From contig NC_134400.1 of the NCBI RefSeq assembly GCF_050003625.1, positions 58,098,066-58,162,065 on the forward strand: DNA of 64,000 nucleotides. Direction: 5' to 3'. The notes beneath the pieces are model-generated. The model did no database searches. It saw only the letters and a list, made by a program, of their open reading frames with translations, and had not been told where the DNA came from. Positions 19,816 to 30,166 of this stretch are shown here, piece after piece. This DNA is from Haematobia irritans (Eukaryota; Arthropoda; Insecta; Diptera; Muscidae). The translations under genes and the position numbers were made by a program. The number at the start of each line of letters is the position of its first letter. The stretch's first letter is position 1.

Positions 19816-20505
19816 CTCAATGCATTTGGCTATCATTATCTTAATTACTTGGATATTAATAAAAGCGAGAAAAAACGGTAATACATACTCCAAACCTCAA
19901 CTAAAACCACCTTTTTGTAACATTGCTCCAAAGGATTGATATTACAATTCAACACAAAAGATTTATTCAACCGAATATTAAGGACAGAAAAGGAATTCGA
20001 ACATTCATCAAAGGAATAAAGAGTAACGACAAGTGAAATGAAGCGATTTCTGATTAAAATGAACATTTGTCACTTCAAACCTACACAATGTGGAAAGGGG
20101 GTGGGTGGATGGCTTTTACAAAGTTGAAAAAGTTATTTCGTCAAACAATAACAGCTTGATTACAGAATATTTTTGGTCATCTTATTCGAAAAGGAAATTT
20201 AAAAATACCTTTATCATTCTTTCGTAAACACCAGCCAATCAATAAATAGAGTTCCACCCTTCAGTGGCCCGGCTAAAAACTGGACACCCCACACACACCT
20301 GCTTCTGTCAATTACAGCCTAACTGGGGCAGTAAATCCGATGATAATACAACAAACAAAGGCTACAGACAAAAAAGAAGAGTTATCACAGCCACATTCAT
20401 TGTGTTCAAAATAGCCAGCCTAATTTGAGAAGGAATGAAAATTGTAGGAGAAAGCTTTATAACGATTCAATATACACAGAAAAAAAGTAAATTGTTTTAT
20501 TATAC
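19816..20505. other. Intergenic DNA, no gene recognised
   Basis: Of more balanced composition than the flanking repeats. The 73-aa minus-strand frame at 19845-20066 shows no recognisable domain. It might be unique host DNA, but I cannot support a gene. Confidence 0.4.
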
Positions 20506-20506
20506 C

Positions 20507-22487
20507 CTCCATCATAGGATGGGGGTATATTAACTTTGTCATTCCGTTTGTAACACATCGAAATATTGCTCTAAGACCCCATAAAGTATATATATTCTGG
20601 GTCGTAGTGAAATTCTGAGTCGATCTAAGCATGTCCGTCCGTCCGTCCGTCTGTTGAAATCACGCTAACTTCCGAACGAAGCAAGCTATCGACTTGAAAC
20701 TTGGCACAAGTAGTTGTTATCGATGTCGGTCGGATGGTATTGAAAATGGGCCATATCGGTCCACTTTTACGTATAGCTCCCATATAAAGGGACCCTCAGA
20801 TTTGGCTTGTGGAGCCTCTAACAGAAGCATATTTCATCCGATCCGGCTGAAATTTGGTATATGGTGTTGGTATATGGTCTCTAACAACCGTGCAAAAATT
20901 GGTCCATATCGGTCCTTAATTATATATAGCCCCCATATAAACCGATCCCCAGATTTGGCTTGTGGAGCCTCTAAAAGTAGCAAATTTCATCCGATCCGGC
21001 TGAAATTTGGTACATGATGTTGGTATATGGTCTCTAACAACCATGCAAAAATTGGTCCACATCGGTCCATAATTATATATAGCCCCCATATAAACCGATC
21101 ACCAGATTTGGTTTGCGGAGCCTCAAAGAGAAGCAAATTTCATCCGATCCGGCTGAAATTTGGTACATGATGTTGGTATATGGTCTCTAACAACCATGCA
21201 AAAATTGGTTCACATCGGTCCATAATTATATATAGACCCCATATAAACCGATCTCCAGATTTGGCTTGCGAAGCCTCAAAGAGAAGCAAATGGCATCCGA
21301 TCCGGCTGAAATTTGGTACATGGTATTGGTATATGGTCTCTAACAACCGTGCAAAAATTGGTTCACATCGGCCCATAATTATATATAGCGCCCATATAAA
21401 CCGATCCCCAGATTTGCGTTGCAGAGCCTCAAAGAGAAGCAAATTTCATCCGATCCGCCTGAAATTTGGTACATGATATTGGTATATGGTCTCTAACAAC
21501 CATGCAAAAATTGGTCCACATCGGTTCATAATTATATATAGCCCCCATATAAACCGATCCCCAGATTTGGCTTGCGAAGTCTCCAAGAGAAGCAAATTTC
21601 ATCCAATCCGGTTGTAATTTGGAACATGGTGTTAGTATATGATCTTTAACAACCGTGGCGGAATTGGTCCATATCGGTCCATAATTATATATAGACCCCA
21701 TATAAAACGTTCTCCAGATTTGACATCCGGAGCCTCTTGGAGGAGCAAAATTCATCCGATCCGGTTCAAATTAGGAACGTGGTGTTAGTATATGGACGCT
21801 AACAACCATACCAAAATTGGTCCAATCACACAAAAATTGGTCCATATCGGTTCATAATCATGGTTGCCACTCGAGCCAAAAATAATTTATCAAAATTTTA
21901 TTTCTATAGAAAATTTTGTTAAAATTTTATTTCTATAGAAAATTTTTGTTAAAATTTTATTTCTATAGAAAATGTTGTCAAAATTTTATTTCTATAGAAA
22001 ATTTTTCCAAATTTTATTTCTATAGATTTTTTTGTTCCAAATTTTACTTCTATAGAAAATGTTGTCAAAATTTTATTTCTATAGAAAATTTTTGGTAAAA
22101 TTTTATTTCTATAGAAAAGTTTGTTCAAATTTTATTTCTGTAGAAAATTTTATCAACATTTTCTTTCTATAGAAAATTTTGTGAAAATTTTGTTTCTATA
22201 GAAAATTTTGTTAAAATTTTTTTATGTCTATAGAAAATTTTGTCAAACTGAATTATATACGTATTTGATCGATCTTTTTTGATTTAATATAACCACGAAT
22301 GGACTTACATACAATTTAGAAGACGGTGTTAGGAGGTTTTAAGATACCTTGCCATCGGCAAGCGTTACCGCAACTTAAGTAATTCGATTGTGCATGGCAG
22401 TGTTTAGAAGAAGTTTCTACGCAATCCATGGTGGAGGGTACATAAGCTTCGGCCTAGCCGAACTTACGGCTGTACATACTTGTTTTT
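20507..22487 (-). mobile_element. Helentron-like element, subfamily A, full-length copy with seven 153-bp units and hAT-derived satellite
   Basis: Left hairpin TATACCCTCCATCATAGGATGGGGGTATA (20507-20530 region), GTCCGTCC core at 20634-20652, then tandem units whose landmark agatttg recurs at 20798, 20951, 21104, 21257, 21410, 21563 and 21716 (exact 153-bp steps). At 21861-22255 a piece of a hAT-like MITE (GGTTGCCACTCGAGCC then a ~29-bp satellite) is embedded. The right end has TTCGGCCTAGCCGAA and terminates near TACTTGTTTTT. The copy at 48253-50652 has the same composite structure. Confidence 0.65.
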
Positions 22488-22562
22488 TTGTTGTTGTTGT
22501 GGAACCTTCTCCTCTTGCTTTTGGTCCGAACCGTCATAGAGAGAAACCCCGGACCGTGGTGC

Positions 22563-23010
22563 ACTGAAAAAATATTGTCGTGAGGCCAAAGATTTCATGT
22601 CCTTAAAATACGATTGATTTTTTTGCTTATCATAGAAGACGCAGTTCTCTGATATATAGTTTTTTTTTTCTTTGTCCAAAAGACAATAAACTTTTCTATA
22701 AAATCGTTTTTCCTTGATTTCCTTGATTTTAAGTGATTCAACTTAAAAATTGGTATTAAAATGAAAGAAAATTTTGTTTGACTATGGTCAACTTGTCTTT
22801 AATAATTGTGAAAAATTCTTTAAAATGTGTGAAATCGTCTTTAAATTGCCTGTCTCCTTGCATCTTGACAAGAAACCAAAAAATCCTTTATTTTAAAGAC
22901 GAGTTTTACTTGAAGCAGTATATAATTTCTACTTGAAGTCCAGTCTGAGTTGTCGCTAAGACATTTTAAAGGACTTTATCCGTACATGGAGAAAAACAAA
23001 AAACAACGAA
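22563..23010. mobile_element. MITE-like repeat with CACTGAAAAAATATTG tip
   Basis: The left tip matches the inverted tip at 3740-3772 over about 45 bp. The interior is rich in TTTAAAG/CTTTAAA motifs and non-coding. The right boundary is uncertain. Confidence 0.4.
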
Positions 23011-23084
23011 GAGATTAAAATTTCCTATATAGAAACAAGTACGCAAAACTTAAATTTAAAAGACAATTCTGTCTTAAAGGTATC

Positions 23085-23165
23085 CTTAGGTTAGGTTAGG
23101 TATAGTGGCAGCCCCATATTTGAGGCTCACTTAGACTATTCAGACTATTGTGATACCACAGTGGT
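23085..23165 (-). mobile_element. LOA-like 3' UTR fragment
   Basis: Starts with three GGTTA-type repeats and continues through GTGGCAGCCC and TGTGATACCACAGTGG. This is the reverse complement of the 3' end of the LOA-like element (13741-13820), diverged by point changes. Confidence 0.75.
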
Positions 23166-23189
23166 AACTGTGCTCCAGGTTATAGTCCA

Positions 23190-23640
23190 AACATTTAGTG
23201 TCTTTTGTGTGGGAGACTTTAATGCCCACCATGAATTCTGGCATTCTCTCCTTGGTAATGACCAGAGAGGTATAGCTTTGGCAAAGCACACATTTTGCAC
23301 GGTGAACGAAGATGGCCCCACGAGAACTATGTGTGATTGCAGTGTCACCTGGTCTGATAAATGACATATCCTGGCACCCCGTCATTTCACTGGGATCAGA
23401 GCACCTCCCCATAATTCTCACCATTAACGAACCCTCCGATTTCATAACCTCTGAACGCCGGACCAAAAGAAAGTCAACTGGGAATGCTTCGGAGAATACC
23501 CAGATCGCCACTTCAATAAGCTCCCTTCCCCTCACATGTTTATGTTGCCCAGAGGGTGTTCCGGGCATCATCAACGCAGCAGCCACTCGCTTCATACCCG
23601 CTGATCGAATTTTGAATTTTTCCATTTTCCAAGTAAAAGC
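23190..23640 (+). pseudogene. Non-LTR retrotransposon endonuclease fragment
   Basis: Two overlapping frames encode an AP endonuclease fragment: VGDFNAHHEFWHSLLGN (catalytic DFNAHH) and NEDGPTRT in the first, then SPGLINDISWHPVISLGSEHL and DFITSERRT in the second. The usual Asp of SDH is Glu here (GSEHL), and sequence is missing between the frames, so the copy is dead. It is unrelated in detail to the endonuclease at 10102. Confidence 0.8.
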
Positions 23641-23654
23641 GTAAACGCGTTAGC

Positions 23655-23930
23655 ATTAGCTTTTCGCTGTAAGGAAGTTTGTTTGGAAGAAACATATAGA
23701 CTTTTTGTGATAAACGTTGACTTCTTTACAGATATAAAAGATACTATTCGATTTTATAAACTTTCGAACCGCGAACCATAGACTTTGTAAGCAAACACAC
23801 TAGCCACTGTGCCATGCAGCTGTTATCATCATCAACACTCACATACTGTCAAGCAGTTTTATTTATGTAGCACATTTTTGGGCGCCTACAAGCCGATGTA
23901 GAGAAACTTTATTTAAAATAATAAAACCCT
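23655..23930. mobile_element. Divergent Pol III-promoter element, copy 3 (truncated)
   Basis: Contains TTCGCTGTAAGGAAG...TTTTTGTGATAAACG, shared with 27235-27310 in inverse orientation. It also holds promoter A on the minus strand: A box TGGCACAGTGG (23814-23804, exact consensus) and a weak B box GGTTCGAAAGT (23770-23760), 33 bp apart. Sequence corresponding to promoter B is absent; similarity ends around 23925. Confidence 0.6.
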
Positions 23931-24011
23931 TTAGTCGGTCCCTTTCTAATAAACGATGTATGAAATACAACGGAAATAATATAATTTTACATGTATTCCA
24001 AAAATGTTCCC

Positions 24012-24215
24012 AAGGTTAGGTTAGATATGGTGGCAGCCCGATATTTCAGACTCACTTAGACTCCATTGTGATACCACAGTGGTGAGCTTCTCTCTTATAT
24101 CTAAGCTCAATGACAAGGGACAGTGAAACCAGTTAATGAAGCTTTGAAACACTCAGAAATGTTGCCAGCATTACTGAGGTGGGATAATCCACCGATTTTC
24201 TTTCTATCTTAATGC
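24012..24215 (-). mobile_element. LOA-like 3' UTR fragment
   Basis: GGTTAGGTTAGATATGGTGG, then ACTCACTTAGACTCCATTGTGATACC, extends farther into the 3' UTR than the fragment at 23085 (to GAGGTGGGATAATCCACC). It is the reverse complement of a relative of 13741-13820. Confidence 0.7.
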
Positions 24216-24498
24216 TACTAAGTTTTCACGATTTCGCACGAAAAACTATCATACTCTATATAAAAAACGTTCGCGCGGAATAACTGCGAAATTTTTTATT
24301 GAGTTATTTCTAACCCTGAAAAATGTTCCTTATTTTTTGTACACTAACGTTATCCTTTTTCATTTTACTACGACCTATTTCGATGCGCTTTAAGTTGCAT
24401 CATGAGCAAAAATGAGAATCAAAATTTAGTTTAATTTTTTAGTCAATTCATTTTTAATTATTTTTAATAAAGTATTCCTTTATTATTGTTGTTGTTTC

Positions 24499-25096
24499 AG
24501 CTTAAAACTATGCATTGACTAAACTACAAGTGTAGCTTAACTAACAGAGAAAAAGTATGCTTGTCAAATTTATTTGGGCAAAGCCCTATAGACTGCAAGA
24601 TGGTTGGGTGTACAGCTGTTTCGGAAGTACCACATTCCTCATCAACATTCTCTACTTGCAGCAAAACTATCAACCAATTATCAGAATAAATTCGGGTAAT
24701 TCACTCAACCTAAAGTGAACTACACTTGAACCTTCCGAAAAAAGGTTTGATAGTCGGCTACTGCCTGAACAAATTTGCAAGCATATCTCTTTTGCTTTGC
24801 CAAACTCAAATCATCGATTTGAATGTAGTTGGCTGGGTTTTGTTTTTGAGCGTGCTTCCTCTATCTTCATTCGTTTTGTTTGTTATTGTTGGTTTCTCTT
24901 CAATCATTGTTGTTGTTTTTGATTACAACCATGAGCTTACAACCATGCATTGACTAAACTACAAGTGTAGCTTAACCAACAGAGGAAAAGTATGCTTGTC
25001 AAATTTATTTTGGCAAAGCCCTTTAGACTGCAAGATGGTTGGATGTACAGCTGTTTCGAAATTACCTCATTCCTCATCAGCATCCTCTACTTGCGT
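24499..25096. repeat. Pair of ~165-bp direct repeats
   Basis: 24506-24663 and 24940-25097 are about 90% identical (from TGCATTGACTAAACTACAAG to CATCCTCTACTTGC), separated by 434 bp of offset. They could be diverged LTR-like or tandem-unit remnants. No coding sequence or primer-binding site is recognisable between them. Unclassified. Confidence 0.6.
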
Positions 25097-25099
25097 GTC

Positions 25100-26449
25100 G
25101 ACAACCAAAAAAGTAATAATCATTTTTATCCAAACCTCTCCCATATATACATAGATGTCCACCACACATACCTGCTTATCCGAAAAACGCAGACACACGA
25201 ATAGCATCCAGGCAAAGGCCAGAACAATATTTGACGTTGCTTACAGATTGCAGATTTGGAAAGGGCAGCGAAAGTAACTTATTAAAAGGGGTTACAAGCC
25301 AATTACTTCCAAAGTATTGACTTTGAGTTAAGGACCAAAGGATGAAGACAGAAGTACTACTACCATTTTGGGTTAATTGAAGATTAATCCCACAATTAAT
25401 GAAAATATTGGACAAGGGACTGATAATTTGCAGAAGGAAGAAATGGGAAGGAACTTTAAAGAGATAATGGAGTAATTTTATTATTTTAAAATTTGCTTCG
25501 CTGGTCTTTCTTCCTATAGATGAAAAATCAAATGGCCTCTTAAAATAAAATAATTTTTAAAGGAATTCTTTTGATGGGGATGGTGAATGAACTCAATTTG
25601 ATATTTAATTTGATTTGTATATCAAACAAATAAGATTTGCACGTGAAAGTGTAATTTGAGGTTGCGTTAAGGATTATAATTTTAATCTACAAATCGATTT
25701 AAAATTTGAACATTAGACTTTAAAACTTTTAAAAAATTGCACTTGGAAGTTGTAACGAATAAATGATTAACTTCGAAACTTGTCTTCTTTACCCGTTAAA
25801 ATGTACTAATAACATAGCTACCCCATTAAAAATTGAGAGATATAATTTGATACAATTAGATATGAGTAGATCCGGAAAATGGTAATATATAATCATATCT
25901 AATTACTGGCCAGATGCCAATATTGGCTTAGATCTAATGTCTTAGATATAATTATATCTATCCCTATATATAATTGGATCTATTGCCAGATATGATCATA
26001 TAGGGAATTATAAACGTTTATATCTAATTCTATCTTATCATATGTGGGTATATCTGCTTATATCTAAAGGGGTCCATTATGAAATCTAATCATATCTGTT
26101 TAGATCTACCAATATCCATCTGTCTGTCCATGTAGTATGGATCGTAATTTAAGTCCAATCGTTCTCGAAATTTTTCCAATGCATATGTATCACCCGATTC
26201 TTCCACAAATGGCGATATTGTCGTCATTTATTATTACATTTCGGTACAATATTATTCACGGTAAATGATTTTATCCCTGCGAAATATCAATACAAGAATT
26301 TTATTAAAAAAAAATATTTAAAAAAACAAGGAGGAGCTATTTTCTCGTGTATATATCAAGAAAATCTAAAAACTTTAAATTTTCAAATAATCGGACAAGG
26401 ACGAGGTGCTCCTCCCCGAGCAGATATTACAAAATGATGTACACTACAC
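25100..26449. other. AT-rich intergenic DNA with a TAGATAT-dense block
   Basis: No gene recognised. 25845-26115 is crowded with TAGATAT/ATATCTA motifs, including the perfect 18-bp palindrome TAGATATAATTATATCTA at 25943-25960, followed by a short helentron-like core (CTGTCTGTCCATG at 26110-26123). Confidence 0.5.
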
Positions 26450-26799
26450 GCAAAGAAAAAAAACGTTTGGAAAACGTGTACCGAAAACGTTTTTCTTTTG
26501 TTAGAGTTTTTTGAATTGCTTCGAAAATTTTAAACTTTTATCACCAAAAAAATTCGTTTGTTACAAAATTTTTATTTTTTCAATAAAAAAAGTTATTTTT
26601 GAAATAACAACACAGTCCATTTCGTTTATATCAAACACTGTTCTTTTCTGACTTTAGGTCTTTAATAAGACACATTTTACAGTTCAAAATTTAATATAGT
26701 ACAATGTAATGTTGAACATTTTTTCGGAATCTTCCGAATATATCTGGAATATATGTAAAAAAAAAAACAAAAGCAAAAAAAAAAACTTTGGCCGAAGCA

Positions 26800-26854
26800 G
26801 GGATCGAACCCACGACCCTTGGCATGAGAGTCGGACGTAGCTACCACTGCTCCA
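26800..26854 (-). promoter_or_regulatory. tRNA-like Pol III promoter B, copy 2
   Basis: Minus strand: A box TGGAGCAGTGG (26854-26844, 10/11 to TRGCNNAGYGG) and B box GGTTCGATCCC (26810-26800), 33 bp apart, followed immediately by T-rich terminators (complement of the A runs at 26758-26785). It is closer to consensus than in copy 1. Confidence 0.65.
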
Positions 26855-26981
26855 CGGTGACAAACTAAATGTTTGTTTCTGTTAAATAAACTTTGTTTAT
26901 TCGGTTCGTGGGCGCCGCAAGCTATGCTATATAAATATAACTTATATGGATATTTATCTATTGATGACCATAACAGGTACA

Positions 26982-27036
26982 TAGCTCAGTGGTTAGTGTG
27001 TTGGCTTACAATGTGCATGGTCCGCGGTTCGATTCT
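26982..27036 (+). promoter_or_regulatory. tRNA-like Pol III promoter A, copy 2
   Basis: A box TAGCTCAGTGG (26982-26992, exact consensus) and B box GGTTCGATTCT (27026-27036, 10/11), separated by 33 bp; the first TTTT lies at 27062. The T arm can pair (CGCGG/CTCCG, one mismatch), but the acceptor ends cannot, so a functional tRNA is excluded. Divergent from promoter B, with 127 bp between A boxes. Confidence 0.65.
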
Positions 27037-27373
27037 CCGTCCAGGCGAAAGGTAAAAAAAATTTTAAAAATTTATAAAATCGTATAATTTCTTCTACATT
27101 GTTGGTATTACAGGAAAAGGTGTTAAGAACTAAAAATCCTCGTGGATGTGAGAAAGATGTGAGGGACAATGCAATTAGCAAGAAAAAAATGTTTTTTTTT
27201 GAGCTAGTCTTTATGAAATTGTTTTTACATCCTGGAAAAGAATAAACGTTTATCACAAAAAGTATATACTTTTCTTCCAAATACACTTCCTTACAGCGAA
27301 AAGCAAATGAGAAACGAACTTTGTTTGTCTAAAATTTCGTTTGGGAGGAAAGAATTATTTTTTTGCGTGTATA

Positions 27374-28243
27374 TTAATTTCATAACCTCGCCCACGTTCA
27401 CTATAAATTCTAAGTAATTGGATGAGTTAGCAAGGCTGCCTTTTCCCATTCAAACCTATAGAGACAACCCTCTAGCTTCGTTTAAAATTTCAAGCAAATC
27501 GGGGAACTTTTCTTCAAGTTTCAAAATGTTATGCAAGGGAAGGTGTGAAGAGCGAGTCACCCACATATTCATGTTATATGTTAACATCCCCTCAGGCCCT
27601 CTCCAAATTTCAGGTAAATCATAGCAGTTTAGATTTCTCAACATACTAACAAACAAACGTTATTCGGATGTTAAATATATAGATTGATACTGGGTTAGCT
27701 TAGGGCAATTTCAGATTTGATTTCTTTAACTGTACCATTTACAGTGATCTTCTTAAAAATCCCTATCGATAAACTTTCATCATATCCGGTATCTGCAAGA
27801 AAAATTCTTGTAAGCAATTCTAGGTGGACGGGATCATTTATACTTTTTTTATGTCGATTGTTTTAATTATTTTAATTTTTTAATCAATTTTAAAATGTTA
27901 TATTCGTGCGTTACACTGAAGCGTGGCGTTGTTAACATTGAAAGCAATGTACAATATTTGTAACAACCTAGATAATGTCAAGCCCTAACATATTCAAATG
28001 TGAAGAATCCTCCTTAATACATATATTTATGGCATAATGCCCCTGTGGTTTGCCCCAGTGCTGCTGTACGGACAAAGCAACGATCCATAAAAAAGACCAT
28101 ATCAATTGGATTATGCAATATTTTCACATTGTCCTTACTCCCTAGTAAAAAAAATCAAAAAAAGGGGGAAACCTATGAAAATATCACATCCTAGTAGTCA
28201 CGTAATGGGAAATAATTTTCGATTTTTTTCTCTCTTATTTCAG
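27374..28243 (+). other. Probable 5' intron/upstream region of the receptor gene
   Basis: No repeats of the families above are obvious except AT-rich tracts. It ends in a strong splice-acceptor signal, pyrimidine-rich TTTTTTCTCTCTTATTTCAG, with AG at 28242-28243. That predicts an upstream non-coding exon outside what I can identify. Confidence 0.5.
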
Positions 28244-28323
28244 TTCAATGCAAATGCAATGTGGACGGAATGCGCCAATAGATAGATGCCCTTTGTGAAT
28301 GCCCTTTGATAAGGAATGCCAAA
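28244..28323 (+). promoter_or_regulatory. Receptor 5' leader with several upstream ATGs
   Basis: Between the predicted acceptor and the start codon lie several ATGs. One at 28270 gives a three-codon uORF. One at 28286 gives a seven-codon uORF ending at 28309. One at 28299 opens an out-of-frame uORF that overlaps the receptor start and stops near 28407. The motif ATGCCCTTTG is repeated at 28286 and 28299. In established translation models such uORFs lower initiation at the main ATG; an actual effect here is inference. Confidence 0.6.
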
Positions 28324-30075
28324 ATGCCACCCACAAATCAATTGTCATTAACAAGCTTGCCATTAGCTACAGCTGCGTCATTGGACACATTTGGCAGTGG
28401 CAGCAATGATGCAGGATTCCGAGTAACCACATCATCGAGTCTGCTGAATATTAGCTCAACATATTTAGATTTCAACATAGATGGAAATAATGATACGGAC
28501 ATTGGCGAACACGGTTGTATGCCACCAATTGAAGAGTGGCATGATAGCTACTTTGGTGTGAAATTGGCCGTGCCTGAGTGGGAGGCCATACTCACGGCCC
28601 TTGTGTTATCCATAATAATTGTGCTGACAGTAATTGGCAATATATTGGTCATACTAAGCGTCTTTACGTATAAGCCCCTGCGTATCGTACAGAATTTCTT
28701 CATAGTCTCCCTGGCTGTGGCCGATTTGACTGTGGCCCTTTTGGTGCTACCATTCAATGTAGCCTACTCCATTCTTGGGCGATGGGAATTCGGGATTTAT
28801 CTGTGTAAAATGTGGCTAACATGCGATATCATGTGTTGCACTTCATCAATTTTGAATTTATGCGCCATTGCTCTGGACCGCTATTGGGCCATAACTGATC
28901 CCATTAACTATGCCCAAAAGCGCACAGTGGAGAGAGTATTGCTTCTGATTGCTGGCGTCTGGATACTATCATTACTGATAAGTTCACCTCCACTGGTGGG
29001 CTGGAATGACTGGCCGGAGGAATTCACTAGTGCAACACCCTGTGAACTTAACTCTGATCCCGGCTATGTTATTTACTCTTCGTTGGGATCCTTCTTTATT
29101 CCTTTGATAATCATGGCATGCGTTTACATTGAAATTTTTATAGCCACCAGGCGGAGGCTAAGGGAACGAGCCCAGGCAGCTAAAATCAATACAATATCTA
29201 CCCGGTCTGCCAGTGCAGATGTGACTGCGACTGTAGTCGCCTCAAACACAAGTGGCACATTGAGCATAACGTCCATGTGCTACAATGTCATCTGTTGCTG
29301 TAGGAATGCTACACAATTTTCCACATCACCAATGATACAAAATGACCAAGAATCGGAGAGCAGTGAAACGAATGCCAACAACGAAAGTACGCAAATCCAA
29401 GAATCAAACACAGCCACAGCATCCCAACGCAAAAAGACACGTAGGGCCAAAATTAAGGACTCCATTAAACATGGAAAGTCAAAAGCCCGCAAAAGTCAAC
29501 AGACAAATGAACAGAATGTTCAGTATTCCAAGGAAGGTGGTGGTCCGACAGCAGAAAGTCTACTATTATCGCCCAATGTGAAGAATGGCGATCAAGAAAA
29601 TCCTGAAATATCCACCGAGAGCGGAAGTGATCCCAAAGGATGCATGCAGGTGGTTTGCAGCAACCGCGAAGCCAATGAAATATCTACCGGCGAAGTAGAA
29701 GATGAAAACCTTTCTCTAAAAATAACACCACCGCAGTCATCGGTGGGTGCAACATCACTACAAGGTGTACAACTCCAAAAGAAGCCCGGCGCAGTATACC
29801 AGTTCATTGAGGAGAAACAAAAAATTTCCCTCTCCAAAGAGCGGAGGGCCGCCCGCACTCTTGGCATTATAATGGGAGTTTTCGTGATTTGCTGGCTTCC
29901 GTTCTTTCTGATGTATGTCGTCCTACCGTTTTGCTCCACCTGCTGTCCCTCGGTGAAACTTAAGAACTTCATTACATGGTTGGGCTACATAAACTCGGTA
30001 CTCAATCCAATCATCTACACCATATTCAATCTAGACTATAGGCGAGCGTTCAAAAGACTTTTGGGTATCAAATAA
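28324..30075 (+). CDS. Oct-TyrR: Octopamine/tyramine receptor (type 1 tyramine receptor), class A GPCR
   Basis: 583 residues from the ATG at 28324 (context GCCAAAATGCC); the frame is open slightly upstream, but only from a TTG. It is a seven-transmembrane aminergic receptor: TM1 about 88-112, TM2 125-147 (LAVAD), TM3 160-184 with the amine-binding Asp168 (WLTCD), DRY at 185-187, TM4 204-224, TM5 248-272 ([10 protein letters not shown] serines), TM6 512-534 (CWLPFF), TM7 ending in NPIIY 561-565. The ~225-residue third intracellular loop is Ser/Thr- and Lys-rich and carries conserved blocks ([58 protein letters not shown]). These blocks and the TM regions match my knowledge of Drosophila Oct-TyrR, normally about 600 residues. 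The N-terminus has NISST and NNDTD glycosylation sites. In Drosophila and other insects this receptor responds to tyramine better than octopamine and couples mainly to Gi and calcium. The coding region is a single exon with no disruption, the only clear host gene here. Confidence 0.95.
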   Translation: MPPTNQLSLTSLPLATAASLDTFGSGSNDAGFRVTTSSSLLNISSTYLDFNIDGNNDTDIGEHGCMPPIEEWHDSYFGVKLAVPEWEAILTALVLSIIIVLTVIGNILVILSVFTYKPLRIVQNFFIVSLAVADLTVALLVLPFNVAYSILGRWEFGIYLCKMWLTCDIMCCTSSILNLCAIALDRYWAITDPINYAQKRTVERVLLLIAGVWILSLLISSPPLVGWNDWPEEFTSATPCELNSDPGYVIYSSLGSFFIPLIIMACVYIEIFIATRRRLRERAQAAKINTISTRSASADVTATVVASNTSGTLSITSMCYNVICCCRNATQFSTSPMIQNDQESESSETNANNESTQIQESNTATASQRKKTRRAKIKDSIKHGKSKARKSQQTNEQNVQYSKEGGGPTAESLLLSPNVKNGDQENPEISTESGSDPKGCMQVVCSNREANEISTGEVEDENLSLKITPPQSSVGATSLQGVQLQKKPGAVYQFIEEKQKISLSKERRAARTLGIIMGVFVICWLPFFLMYVVLPFCSTCCPSVKLKNFITWLGYINSVLNPIIYTIFNLDYRRAFKRLLGIK

Positions 30076-30160
30076 TCACGTTTGACAAAAAGCTACTAAG
30101 ACAATGTTTACTCAATCATAAGCATAATCATGAAGTTAGTTAAGTTAATTCTAGTTAGAT

Positions 30161-30166
30161 AATAAA
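30161..30166 (+). terminator. Candidate poly(A) signal of the receptor gene
   Basis: AATAAA 86 bases after the stop codon, in AT-rich sequence. Another occurs further on (near 30527). Which one is used cannot be told from sequence. Confidence 0.5.

Larger units (their letters stand above)
26450..27373. mobile_element. Divergent Pol III-promoter element, copy 2 (complete-looking, inverted relative to copy 1)
   Basis: About 920 bp with inverted tips TACACGCAAAGAAA (left) and TTTTTTTGCGTGTA (right). The interior order is the inverse of copy 1: the GAAATGGACTG-type block (complement at 26612-26630), promoter B (minus), a ~127-bp spacer, promoter A (plus), then the TCCTCGTGGATGTGAG block. No reading frame of note. 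It lies about 1 kb upstream of the receptor exon, probably in or near its 5' intron. Confidence 0.65.

Noticed and set aside
26973..27050. Possible tRNA gene
   Set aside because: A and B boxes are good, but the 7-nt acceptor ends do not pair and the anticodon arm is poor. Treated as a tRNA-like promoter.
28306..28323. Extended receptor N-terminus starting at TTG
   Set aside because: A TTG start is not credible for this eukaryotic gene when an ATG with good context lies 18 bases downstream.
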